Shown here: positions 44,356 to 51,901 of the stretch, in pieces
Layout: the number at the start of each line of letters is the position of its first letter
Numbering within the stretch: position 1 is the first letter of the stretch
Assembly (NCBI GenBank): GCA_017456145.1
Contig: JAFTJZ010000025.1
Span: forward strand, 1 to 64,000
Direction: 5' to 3'
DNA length: 64,000 nt
Source of the DNA: Clostridia bacterium
GTDB taxonomy: Bacteria > Bacillota > Clostridia > Oscillospirales > CAG-272
Made by a program: the position numbers and the translations under genes
The notes under the pieces: model-generated
Seen by the model: the letters and a program-made list of their open reading frames with translations, nothing else
Databases searched by the model: none
Told to the model about the DNA's origin: nothing

Positions 44356-44554
44356 TTTGTAAAAAGTCGCGAAACGCCCTGCAGCGCGTCTGCACGGGAA
44401 ATGTACAGATCAAACGATGCAGTCCATCTCGATGATGTCAGAGGTAGATATTCCACCTTCGGCGGCAAAAACTTCGTATATCGACTATCGACCGAAGTCG
44501 ACAGCCTCCGCGATGTCAAGCACGGCCGCCTCTGTCTCGACGATCCGCTCGGCC
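44356..44554. other. Intergenic stretch with overlapping short open frames, possible gene remnant
   Basis: No supported gene. Plus frame from ATG 44401 encodes 53 residues (starting MYRSNDAVHLDDVRGRYSTF) with no ribosome site, and ends within trpB's terminal region. The minus frame in the same place reads AERIVETEAAVLDIAEAVDF, then TAG, then SIYEVFAAEGGISTSDIIEM. Both look protein-like in composition, but neither has a convincing start. It may be the remnant of a gene beside the inverted repeat. Confidence 0.35.
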
Positions 44555-45772
44555 TCAGCGGATGCCGTACTTTTCGATGATATAGTCCATATCCTTGTCT
44601 CCTCTGCCCGAGAGGTTGATCAGGACGGAGCCGTGATCCATGCGCTCTGCCAGCTTGATGCCGTAGGCGACAGCGTGTGCGCTTTCGATGGCGGGGATGA
44701 TGCCCTCCATGCGGGAGAGTGCGAAGAAGGCGTCGATGGTATCGTCGTCGTTGATCACGTCGTATTTGACTCTGCCCAGATCGTGCAAGAAGGCGTGCTC
44801 GGGGCCGCTGGAGGGATAGTCCAGACCGCTTGCCACCGAGTAAACGGGCGCGGGATCGCCGTTTTCATCCTTGAGCATGATGGAGTTAAAGCCGTGCATG
44901 ACACCCTCGGTGCCGTATTGCAGGCTGGCCGCGTGGTCACCCAGCGCCGTACCGCGACCGAGCGGCTCAATACCGTAAATATCAACGGGATCGTTGAGGA
45001 ATCCCGAGAAGAACCCGGCAGCATTGGAGCCGCCACCGACGCAAGCGACGATGGCGTCGGGCAGGTGCCCCGTCATCTCGATAAACTGCTCTCTTGCCTC
45101 CTCACCGACGACGTGCTGGAAGTCGCGCACCATCATGGGGAACGGATGGGGGCCGACAACCGAGCCGATGCAATAGATGGCATCCTTATACTCCTTGGCA
45201 TACGCCTCAAAGGCGGAATCCACCGCCTCCTTGAGCGTGGCAAGACCGTGCGTGACCTCGACGACGTTGGCACCGAGAATCTTCATACGGGCAACATTGG
45301 GTGCCTGCTTTTTGATATCGACCGAGCCCATGTAGATGTCGCACTCCATACCGAAGTAAGCGGCAGCGGTCGCCATGGCAACGCCGTGCTGCCCTGCGCC
45401 CGTCTCGGCGATGACCTTCTTTTTGCCCATATATTTGGCGAGCAGCACCTCACCCATGCAGTGGTTGAGCTTGTGCGCACCCGTGTGGTTGAGATCCTCT
45501 CGCTTGACGTACAGCTGAACGCTGCCCAGCTTGTTCGAAAGTCTCTCCAGATGGGAAACGGGCGTGGGGCGCCCCTGAAATTCCTTGCGGATGCGGCGCA
45601 GCTCGGCGATAAACTGGCGGGACTGGCAGATGGTGAAGTACGCCTCGGTGATCTCGTTCATGGCGTTCTGCAGATTTTCGGGGATGTACGAGCCGCCGTA
45701 CTTGCCGAAATATCCTTCCTTGTTGGGGTAGTTTCTGAAATAAGTCTCAAAATCGACGTTGTTGAGTTTCAT
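44555..45772 (-). CDS. trpB: Tryptophan synthase beta chain
   Basis: The 405-residue protein is a complete TrpB. It makes tryptophan from indole (or indole channelled from TrpA) and serine, using pyridoxal phosphate. The PLP lysine is K101 in [10 protein letters not shown], the catalytic glutamate is E123 in AETGAGQHG, and the phosphate loop is VGGGSNAAG. The length and motifs match the TrpB1 type. AAGGAGAAAT lies before the ATG. No trpA or other trp gene is adjacent, so it is a free-standing gene. A tryptophan-type T-box leader controls it, and no T-run terminator is visible directly after it. Confidence 0.96.
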   Translation of the reverse strand: MKLNNVDFETYFRNYPNKEGYFGKYGGSYIPENLQNAMNEITEAYFTICQSRQFIAELRRIRKEFQGRPTPVSHLERLSNKLGSVQLYVKREDLNHTGAHKLNHCMGEVLLAKYMGKKKVIAETGAGQHGVAMATAAAYFGMECDIYMGSVDIKKQAPNVARMKILGANVVEVTHGLATLKEAVDSAFEAYAKEYKDAIYCIGSVVGPHPFPMMVRDFQHVVGEEAREQFIEMTGHLPDAIVACVGGGSNAAGFFSGFLNDPVDIYGIEPLGRGTALGDHAASLQYGTEGVMHGFNSIMLKDENGDPAPVYSVASGLDYPSSGPEHAFLHDLGRVKYDVINDDDTIDAFFALSRMEGIIPAIESAHAVAYGIKLAERMDHGSVLINLSGRGDKDMDYIIEKYGIR

Positions 45773-45970
45773 GGTTATTTCTCCTTATGCTTGTGATTTT
45801 TATGCCTCCGACGGCTGAAAGTTTTTGAAAAAAAGCTTTCAGAATGCAAAAATCTTTGATATCGGAGGCGTGAATGGGAAGGTTGCTCGTTGGAATGGGC
45901 TTGGGATCAGGCAGCTCGCCATCGTTTGGCAAAAATGTACATATGCACCTCCGCATCTTCCTCGGGAAAT

Positions 45971-46278
45971 AAAAAACGCCCCGACAGAAAACGACTGTTT
46001 TCATTGTCAAGGACGGATATATATCCGCGGTGCCACCTTGCTTCACCGCCGCGCAGCGGTGCTCTTGAGCGGGATACGGTGATCGTCATGAGCGTTCCGC
46101 ATATCCCCGACGGCTGACGTGCGCCTTACGTTGCGGAATACTCGGCGAGCTCTCCCCTTTTCTCCGCACCCTCCGCGGGCCATTTGCCAGACGGTGTCGC
46201 ACCCGCATCCCAGCGCCGCAGGCTCTCTGTGCCGTCTTGTCTGACGTTATCTCCGCATCAACGGTTTGAATTATGATG
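45971..46278 (-). ncRNA. T-box leader (tRNA-sensing riboswitch), probably Trp, upstream of trpB
   Basis: Read on the minus strand, the T-box core AAGGTGGCACCGCGGAT lies at 46024-46040. A terminator follows (CGTCCTTGACA pairing with TGTCGGGGCG, then six T's, 45971-46015). Further upstream, Stem I hallmarks AGAGAG...GCTGGGATGCGGGT are present at about 46205-46235. A candidate tryptophan specifier UGG is at 46187-46189, with another at 46180-46182. Uncharged tRNA-Trp should bind and prevent termination. The leader then continues about 200 bases to trpB and includes a second inverted repeat (GCCTCCGA/TCGGAGGC around 45803-45870). Confidence 0.85.
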
Positions 46279-46285
46279 ATATTTT

Positions 46286-46314
46286 ATTATAGCACGCTTT
46301 GCCCTGAGTGTCAA
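46286..46314 (-). promoter_or_regulatory. Consensus sigma-70 promoter of the T-box/trpB transcript
   Basis: On the minus strand, TTGACA (46309-46314) and TATAAT (46286-46291) are exactly 17 bases apart. Transcription would start near 46278, directly upstream of the T-box Stem I. Confidence 0.9.
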
Positions 46315-46377
46315 GAGGTTTTACGAATTTTTTTGTTTTTTACCGCGCTCCGCGTCTTGATCACGTAAGGCTCCCGT

Positions 46378-46411
46378 AAAAAACCCCCCGCAGGCCTGAG
46401 CCTGCGGGGGC
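46378..46411 (-). terminator. Strong terminator after the metzincin/lipoprotein operon
   Basis: On the minus strand, CCCCCGCAGGC and GCCTGCGGGGG pair around a 4-base loop and are followed by six T's. It stops the metzincin-lipoprotein transcript before the trpB promoter. Confidence 0.92.
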
Positions 46412-46416
46412 AGAGG

Positions 46417-47061
46417 TTATTCGGTGACGTGGTCGTTGTCGCCGACCGTGTGCTTGATGACAATATCGGAACCGTCTGCAATTTCACCATTGATTCTGAT
46501 TTTTCCATTTAACTCATACAATTCCGGATAAATATAGTAAGACAGCGTGGTTTCCTCAGGCCAGAGCCAAGGATACTCCTCATACGCCTCCGGCGTGCTG
46601 GAATACATGTATTCAACAAAATTTGAATCCAACACGGCATAAATAAATTCATACCCATCGGGAACCTTGGTAGAATCTATCACGTAATAGGTAGCCACAT
46701 TGTTAAGCTCTATCGCTGCCAACAGTGCGTAGGCCTCACTATCTTGAGAAATATGGCTTGCAGAATCGATATAATTACTCAATTCTTCCATAGAGTAAAA
46801 AAACAACTTCTTTTCTATGCATTGCGGCAATTGAAAATCCTCAATCGGCTCAATCGGGGTGATGGGGGAGATTGGCTCAACGATGATTTCATCTTCAACA
46901 GGTTTCTCAATTTCTTCGTGCAAGGGTGAATCATTCACGGTTGTAGTCGGAGTATCATTGCCGATATCCGCTAGAGGATCTTCTGATATTTCGTTTGCGC
47001 AACCGAAGAGCAATAGGCTCAAAGCGATTGCCATGATGCCAATGACATATCTGATTTTCAT
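46417..47061 (-). CDS. Lipoprotein with acidic Pro-rich linker, unknown
   Basis: The 214-residue protein has a lipoprotein signal ending LLLFGC (C21). An acidic, proline-rich linker (about 25-75, containing EPISPITPIEPIEDFQLPQC) leads to a C-terminal domain of about 130 residues, rich in Tyr and Glu, of no recognised family. AAGGAGG lies 8 bases before the ATG. It follows the secreted metzincin gene by 30 bases on the same strand and probably shares its transcript; the pair may act together at the cell surface. Composition is more AT-rich than in the central metabolic genes. Confidence 0.82.
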   Translation of the reverse strand: MKIRYVIGIMAIALSLLLFGCANEISEDPLADIGNDTPTTTVNDSPLHEEIEKPVEDEIIVEPISPITPIEPIEDFQLPQCIEKKLFFYSMEELSNYIDSASHISQDSEAYALLAAIELNNVATYYVIDSTKVPDGYEFIYAVLDSNFVEYMYSSTPEAYEEYPWLWPEETTLSYYIYPELYELNGKIRINGEIADGSDIVIKHTVGDNDHVTE

Positions 47062-47091
47062 AATCGTTTCCTCCTTGTTGAATTATTATAA

Positions 47092-48537
47092 TTACGGCTT
47101 TGATGCTCTGGCTTGAACAATCCTGTTATAGCAATTCACACACCAATTTCCATTTTCGGTGGAACTACTCATCATGCACCTGTATAGGTGATTGCAATCA
47201 TCATCCAACGCACCAAACCAATGAGAAATTTCATGTCTTGTAGTGCGTATGACATCACTGCTGGTTTTTGTAACGATAGCATCATCACCGTACGAATATG
47301 TTAACCCGTTCACACCATAGTGCCTTTCATCCTCTGAGTCGTAATAACACATGGCATGATTTACGTATCGCACAAGATATGTGCCGGAGGGAACATTTCC
47401 GACATCCGCCCATAATAACCGTAGTGAACTTCGGTGATGAATATCACTGCATCTTTCGTTCGCTCCGCAAGGGTCAGCACTACACATAGTCATATTAGAC
47501 GAGTGAACATCTGCACAGTCATTACCGTCAAGATTTGGGGTTGAACCCATGGATGAAGTGCTTGCAGAAATATAAAACTCATTTTCGAAAAGTGATAAGC
47601 TACTTTCTAAGTAGTTTAGATACTCACTGGTGGAATCATTAACAGTGTAACTACTTAGCTCATATACCACATTTACATCCATGGTAGTATTCCCATCCAC
47701 AATCGTAATCGGGCAGGTGTAGCTTGCTTGCATGATGGCGTTAGAAACCATAACCTCTGCGGTTCCGACTTGATGTCCGGTAACGACACCGGATTGTGAA
47801 ACTGAGCAAATATTCGAATTGTTTGAAGTATATCCCACCCACGGTGAAAAATCATACGTAGCAGCATTGGAATATATCGGTGCCGATAAAGTCTTTGAAC
47901 TGCCCTTTTGTATTACTGTGCCATATTGGTATATCGCTGTAAGATCGGACAAGTTGATTTGCGGAATCATACCGTACACGGTTCCGCTGGTGCTAACCGA
48001 GCTTGCGTCAAGGTATTTCATGGACACTGCGCTTGCAGACGAATTGGTCATAAGGCGAACACCGTCACCATAGGTGATCGGAGACCAATATTGTTCGATC
48101 TGCGACGCAAACGGCTGCAAGGATACAGCTCCCGTCGTTGCGTTAACGGTCAAGCAAAGAGACGACTGATTGACGGGACGAACGATATACGATCCGGTGA
48201 TATACTCCTCAAACACCCATGTGTGTAGCGTGTTTGAGGCAGAAAAATATCCCATGTACGGCGTAGATCCCGTCGTAACACTGCTACCTTGGTGTAGCAG
48301 CATCTGTCCGTTTGGAATCCGTGCTAAGCCATAAAATGCCCGATCGCCTGTCGCCAGCGGAGTATATAGTTCCCCACCGGACTCGGCTAATGCAGCGGCA
48401 ATATTTTGCTGAATTTCTTGTTTTAATGCCTCCGTTTCGATCGGCTGCGTGTTGACTGTTTCGGCGGATGCAGAAAACAAGCAAGCAGAGCAGACCATTA
48501 CAAAAGCAAGAACGATGCATAACATTCTTTTCTTCAT
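47092..48537 (-). CDS. Secreted metzincin-type metalloprotease with beta-trefoil-like and Ig-like regions
   Basis: The 481-residue protein has a signal peptide (about 1-25, ending FSASA). A beta-trefoil-like region follows (about 55-165, with FYGLARIPNGQMLLHQGSS), then an Ig-like BIG2-type segment (about 205-285, NSNICSVSQSGVVTGHQVGTAEVM). The protease domain carries HEISHWFGALD (H435, E436, H439, D445), the HExxHxxGxxD zinc motif of the metzincins. The catalytic region holds several cysteines (CADV, CSADPC, CSDIHH, CMM, CVNC) that could form disulfides or bind metal. The start at 48537 has AAGGAGG upstream; longer frames do not. Substrate is unknown. Confidence 0.85.
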   Translation of the reverse strand: MKKRMLCIVLAFVMVCSACLFSASAETVNTQPIETEALKQEIQQNIAAALAESGGELYTPLATGDRAFYGLARIPNGQMLLHQGSSVTTGSTPYMGYFSASNTLHTWVFEEYITGSYIVRPVNQSSLCLTVNATTGAVSLQPFASQIEQYWSPITYGDGVRLMTNSSASAVSMKYLDASSVSTSGTVYGMIPQINLSDLTAIYQYGTVIQKGSSKTLSAPIYSNAATYDFSPWVGYTSNNSNICSVSQSGVVTGHQVGTAEVMVSNAIMQASYTCPITIVDGNTTMDVNVVYELSSYTVNDSTSEYLNYLESSLSLFENEFYISASTSSMGSTPNLDGNDCADVHSSNMTMCSADPCGANERCSDIHHRSSLRLLWADVGNVPSGTYLVRYVNHAMCYYDSEDERHYGVNGLTYSYGDDAIVTKTSSDVIRTTRHEISHWFGALDDDCNHLYRCMMSSSTENGNWCVNCYNRIVQARASKP

Positions 48538-48741
48538 ATGATGAACCTCCTTGGTTATTTGTGTATCTGTCGAATGTGCCTTTCCGTGCAGACGCCCCTT
48601 GCGCCCACACACCTCATCGATAGAAGATCCACCTCGGATGACAGCCGAGATGAAGTTTGTGGCTGACAAAAGGAACAAATACATGGTCAAATTTCATATC
48701 CGCTGTCTCCTTTCTCTTTCTTCACTTTTTTATGCTTTTAC

Positions 48742-48770
48742 AGTATAGCAGAAAATGGTAGACATGTCAA
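48742..48770 (-). promoter_or_regulatory. Sigma-70 promoter for the metzincin operon
   Basis: On the minus strand, TTGACA (48765-48770) and TATACT (48742-48747) are 17 bases apart. The leader to the ATG is about 200 bases and shows no recognised RNA element. Confidence 0.82.
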
Positions 48771-48932
48771 TGAACAAAGTGTGAACATATGATATAAAAT
48801 AAAACTTTGTTAACCTGCACAATTTCACCGTATTGCTTTTGTGCAAGCAACACAAAAAACAGCCCCGCGGATGCAGAACTGCCGGAATTGTTCCCTTTTG
48901 GTACACTTTTTTTCCTTTGTTTTACCGAACGC

Positions 48933-48961
48933 TTGACAAACGGGTAAAAATAGAGTACAAT
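48933..48961 (+). promoter_or_regulatory. Sigma-70 promoter for the FliB-like gene
   Basis: TTGACA (48933-48938) and TACAAT (48956-48961) are 17 bases apart, 50 bases before the ATG. Confidence 0.82.
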
Positions 48962-49010
48962 ACCGTCATGCAAGCCTGTCACCGTCTCTTCAAAGGAGAA
49001 AGGAGCCGCC

Positions 49011-49922
49011 ATGAAATTATACGCACCGACATATTATAAAAAATTCGCCTGCATCGCCGATCGCTGCCGCCACACCTGCTGCGCGGGCTGGGAGATCGAC
49101 ATCGACCCCGACACGCTGCGGTCCTACGCCCGCCTCACCGATGGGTACGGCAAGGTGATCGCAAGCAGCATCGACCCCGAGGGCACCCCGCATTTTCGCC
49201 TGTGCGAGGGCGAGCGCTGCCCGCATCTGGATGCCGGCGGGTTATGCTGCATCATCAAGACACTGGGCGAGGAGTATCTGTGCGACATCTGTCGCGAGCA
49301 TCCGCGGTTCTATCACGACACGGCAAAGGGCAAGGAGGTCGGGCTCGGGATGGCGTGCGAGGAGGCCTGCCGCCTGATCCTCTCTCATGCGCACTATTGG
49401 GAGTTTGAAGAGGTCGGGGAGACCAACGGCAAGGCACAAAAGCCGAAATTTGATGCACTTCCCCACCGAGAGCGACTGTATGCCCTGCTCTCGGACACTA
49501 CGGTCCCGTACACAGAACGCCTGCGGCGCATCGCCGCCACTTACGGTGTGACGCCCGCCGATCGCGCGGACGATATCTGGCGCGCGCTGCTCGCCTCGCT
49601 GGAATATATGGACGAGACGCACCGTGTGCCGTTTGCCTCCTGTTATCGCTCCGCGATCCGTCCGGGCGGCGACCTGGAGGCGCTGCTGGAGCGCTCGCTC
49701 GCCTATTTTATTTTCCGTCATTGCTCGGATGCTTACGACCCCGACGACCTGCGCGCCTCGCTCGGCTTTTGCTTGGTCTGCGAGCGACTGCTGGCATCCC
49801 TTGCCACAGCGGGCAACGTCCGCGATACGCAGGGCATGATCGAGCTCGCGCGGATGCTCTCCGAGGAGTTGGAATACTCCGAGGAGAACACCGCCGCGAT
49901 CAAGGAGGCGTTTGGTGCCTGA
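49011..49922 (+). CDS. FliB-like (flagellin lysine N-methylase family) Cys-cluster protein
   Basis: The 303-residue protein matches the YkgJ/FliB group. It opens KLYAPTYYKKFACIADRCRH followed by TCCAGW, then CEGERCPHLDAGGLCCI and EYLCDICREHPRF, with cysteines arranged as a probable Fe-S or zinc cluster. It is the family often annotated as flagellin lysine-N-methylase, but no flagellar gene is in the window, so that role is doubtful here. Some members may instead be general lysine methylases. AAAGGAG is upstream, it has its own promoter, and it is followed by a dispersed palindrome and a terminator. Confidence 0.85.
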   Translation: MKLYAPTYYKKFACIADRCRHTCCAGWEIDIDPDTLRSYARLTDGYGKVIASSIDPEGTPHFRLCEGERCPHLDAGGLCCIIKTLGEEYLCDICREHPRFYHDTAKGKEVGLGMACEEACRLILSHAHYWEFEEVGETNGKAQKPKFDALPHRERLYALLSDTTVPYTERLRRIAATYGVTPADRADDIWRALLASLEYMDETHRVPFASCYRSAIRPGGDLEALLERSLAYFIFRHCSDAYDPDDLRASLGFCLVCERLLASLATAGNVRDTQGMIELARMLSEELEYSEENTAAIKEAFGA

Positions 49923-49998
49923 TCTCCACACACTCCGCATCACGCGATATTCCTTAAGGCTCGGCGTACCACCTATGGAGCATAAGAGTAAAAACGAC

Positions 49999-50036
49999 GG
50001 GGGGAGTCAAATGCAAAAAATGCATTTGACTCCCCC
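49999..50036. repeat. Dispersed palindromic element, copy 5 (hairpin only)
   Basis: This is a near-perfect inverted repeat GGGGGGAGTCAAATGCA / TGCATTTGACTCCCCC. The adjoining ACGAC on its left is the complement of the GTCGT that follows the hairpin in other copies, so this copy is in the opposite orientation. It lies 77 bases after the FliB-like stop, just before the terminator. Confidence 0.9.
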
Positions 50037-50046
50037 TTAAGCGATG

Positions 50047-50076
50047 GTTGGGGCAACGCCCCAACGGCTTTTTTTT
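50047..50076 (+). terminator. Intrinsic terminator of the FliB-like gene
   Basis: GTTGGGGC (50047-50054) pairs with GCCCCAAC (50058-50065) around a 3-base loop, followed after GG by a long T-run. It just touches the stop codon of the convergent oxidoreductase gene. Confidence 0.85.
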
Positions 50077-51451
50077 ACACTCCGCGCGAGTCTGTCATAC
50101 ACCGCGCGACGTAAACACCGCTGGCGGATGCGTGGGAGAGCGAGTGCGTGATCCCGCTGCCGTCGCCGATGACGTACAGACCCGGATAGCAGGACTCCAG
50201 ATTCTCGTTGACATCCACCTCCATGTTGTAGAATTTGACCTCTACACCATAAAGCAGCGTGTCGTCGTTCGCCGTTCCCGGGGCGACCTTGTCCAACGCG
50301 TAGATCATCTCGATGATGCCGTCTAAAATTCGCTTGGGCAGCACCAGGCTCAGATCACCCGGCGTCGCCTTGAGCGTCGGCGTGATGAATGCCTCGTCGA
50401 TGCGGCTCTGCGTAGAGCGTTGCCCGCGGATCAGATCGCCAAAGCGCTGCACAATGACCCCGCCGCCCAGCATATTGCTCAAGCGGGCGATGGATTCTCC
50501 GTAGCCGTTGGAATCCTTGAAGGGCTCGGAAAAATGCTTGGCGACAAGCAGTGCGAAGTTGGTGTTTTCCGTTTGCTTTGATGGATCCTCATAACTGTGT
50601 CCGTTGACGGTAATGATACCGTTGGTGTTTTCGTTTACCACGGCGCCCTTGGGGTTCATGCAGAAGGTTCTCACCCTGTCACCGTATTTTTCGGTGCGGT
50701 AGACGATCTTACTCTCATACAGCTCGTCCGTAATATGGGAGAACACCTCGGCGGGCAGCTCCACGCGGACACCGATATCCACACGGTTGGAGCTGGTGGG
50801 AATCTGCAGCTCCTTGCACACCCGCTCCATCCATTTGCTGCCGCTGCGCCCCACCGAGATCACGCATCTTTTGCAGGTGTATTCTCCGTTTTTGCACGAG
50901 ACCGTAAATCCGTCGTCAATCACGCCGATCGATTCCACGGGCGTATCAAAGTGGAAATCCACCACGTTTTCAAGCGCATGATAAAGATTTTCCAGAACCA
51001 CGTAGTTGATGTCCGTGCCGAGATGACGAACCGAGGCATCCAAAAGATGAAGGTCATGCCGAATGCATTCCTTTTTGAATTTCGTTCCGGCGGTGGAATA
51101 CAGCTTGGTTCCTTCGCCTCCGTAGCGCATATTGATCTCGTCCACGTATCGCATCAGCTCCAAGGCTTTCTTCTTTCCGATATATTCATACAGCGTGCCG
51201 CCGAAATCATTGGTGATATTATATTTGCCGTCCGAAAAAGCGCCTGCACCGCCAAAGCCGCTCATGATGGAGCAGCTCTTGCAGCCGATGCAGCTCTTGA
51301 TCCGCTCTCCGTCAATGGGACAGCGCCGCCGATGCAGAGCATGACCTGCCTCAAACACGGCAATGTTGAGCGCAGGATTTTTTTGTACCAATTCGTACGC
51401 AGTAAAAATACCGCCGGGGCCTGCGCCGATGATGATCACGTCATACTTCAT
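50075..51451 (-). CDS. FAD-dependent NAD(P)-type oxidoreductase
   Basis: The 458-residue protein opens with the dinucleotide motif VIIIGAGPGGIFTAYEL. An extra cysteine-rich insertion follows the first strand-helix-strand (CPIDGERIKSCIGCKSCSIM, near residues 46-65). A second FAD-contact motif is GLYVIGDGSGITHSLSHA near the end. Proteins of this group are annotated as NAD(P)/FAD-dependent oxidoreductases or dehydrogenases; the substrate is unknown. The cysteine insertion suggests an Fe-S or metal site. GGAGG precedes the ATG at 51451. No partner gene is adjacent; a palindrome that could regulate it lies 28 bases upstream. Confidence 0.88.
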   Translation of the reverse strand: MKYDVIIIGAGPGGIFTAYELVQKNPALNIAVFEAGHALHRRRCPIDGERIKSCIGCKSCSIMSGFGGAGAFSDGKYNITNDFGGTLYEYIGKKKALELMRYVDEINMRYGGEGTKLYSTAGTKFKKECIRHDLHLLDASVRHLGTDINYVVLENLYHALENVVDFHFDTPVESIGVIDDGFTVSCKNGEYTCKRCVISVGRSGSKWMERVCKELQIPTSSNRVDIGVRVELPAEVFSHITDELYESKIVYRTEKYGDRVRTFCMNPKGAVVNENTNGIITVNGHSYEDPSKQTENTNFALLVAKHFSEPFKDSNGYGESIARLSNMLGGGVIVQRFGDLIRGQRSTQSRIDEAFITPTLKATPGDLSLVLPKRILDGIIEMIYALDKVAPGTANDDTLLYGVEVKFYNMEVDVNENLESCYPGLYVIGDGSGITHSLSHASASGVYVARCMTDSRGV

Positions 51452-51478
51452 TGTGTTTTCCTCCTGAAGAAAAAATGA

Positions 51479-51501
51479 TTGACTACACTGTTTGTAGTCA
51501 A
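51479..51501. promoter_or_regulatory. Palindrome upstream of the oxidoreductase gene
   Basis: TTGACTAC (51479-51486) and GTAGTCAA (51494-51501) form a perfect inverted repeat with a 7-base centre, 28 bases before the ATG. It contains a TTGACT -35-like box on either strand and resembles a dyad operator. The protein that binds it is unknown. Confidence 0.45.
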
Positions 51502-51645
51502 CCGTTCTCGGTGGTTGGTAGAAACGCCCATCCATATTGTGAGCCTATACAAATCAGACAAAGCTTGTCTTTTATCATACTTTTGGGGCTTGGGACAGCG
51601 CCCGACCTCGCGCGCTCCGCAGCGCATCTCGCCGTCGGCGACCAA

Positions 51646-51789
51646 GGGGGAGTCAACTGCAAAAAATGCATTTGAAACGCAAACACCGCAATTTTTACCG
51701 GCTTTTGCAGGTAAAGAACGCAAATTCCGCGCGGCAAAAAAGCCTACCGTCGGCTTTTGCGCAGGGGCTGCGTCATCGGCGCCGCCCCT
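51646..51789. repeat. Dispersed palindromic element, copy 6 (longer form)
   Basis: GGGGGAGTCAACTGCA and TGCATTTGAAAC form a degraded hairpin. The module CACCGCAATTTTTACC ... TTTGCAGGTAAAG and the CGGCAAAAAAGCCTACC module follow, and then a GGGGCTGCG...CGCCGCCCC hairpin. It lies within the 450-base spacer (51452-51901), whose remaining sequence shows only short palindromes such as AGACAA/TTGTCT (51568-51582). Confidence 0.82.
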
Positions 51790-51864
51790 TGGAGCCCCAA
51801 AAACGTTTTCCCTATCAACGCCAGACCGATAGAACAAAGTCTCTTTTTAGCTTTTGGGGGATTT

Positions 51865-51894
51865 GGGAGGTCGGGGCAGCGCCCCGACTCTCCC
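51865..51894 (-). terminator. GC-rich hairpin after the acyl-CoA ligase gene
   Basis: On the minus strand, GGGAGAGTCGGGGC pairs with GCCCCGACCTCCC with one bulge and a 3-base loop, eight bases after the ligase stop. No T-run follows, so it may protect the 3' end or act only with a factor. Confidence 0.5.
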
Positions 51895-51901
51895 TTCCAA
51901 A

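Noticed and set aside
48551..48748. Short plus-strand ORF upstream of the metzincin gene
   Set aside because: It lies over the metzincin leader and promoter on the opposite strand, with no ribosome site and no family resemblance.
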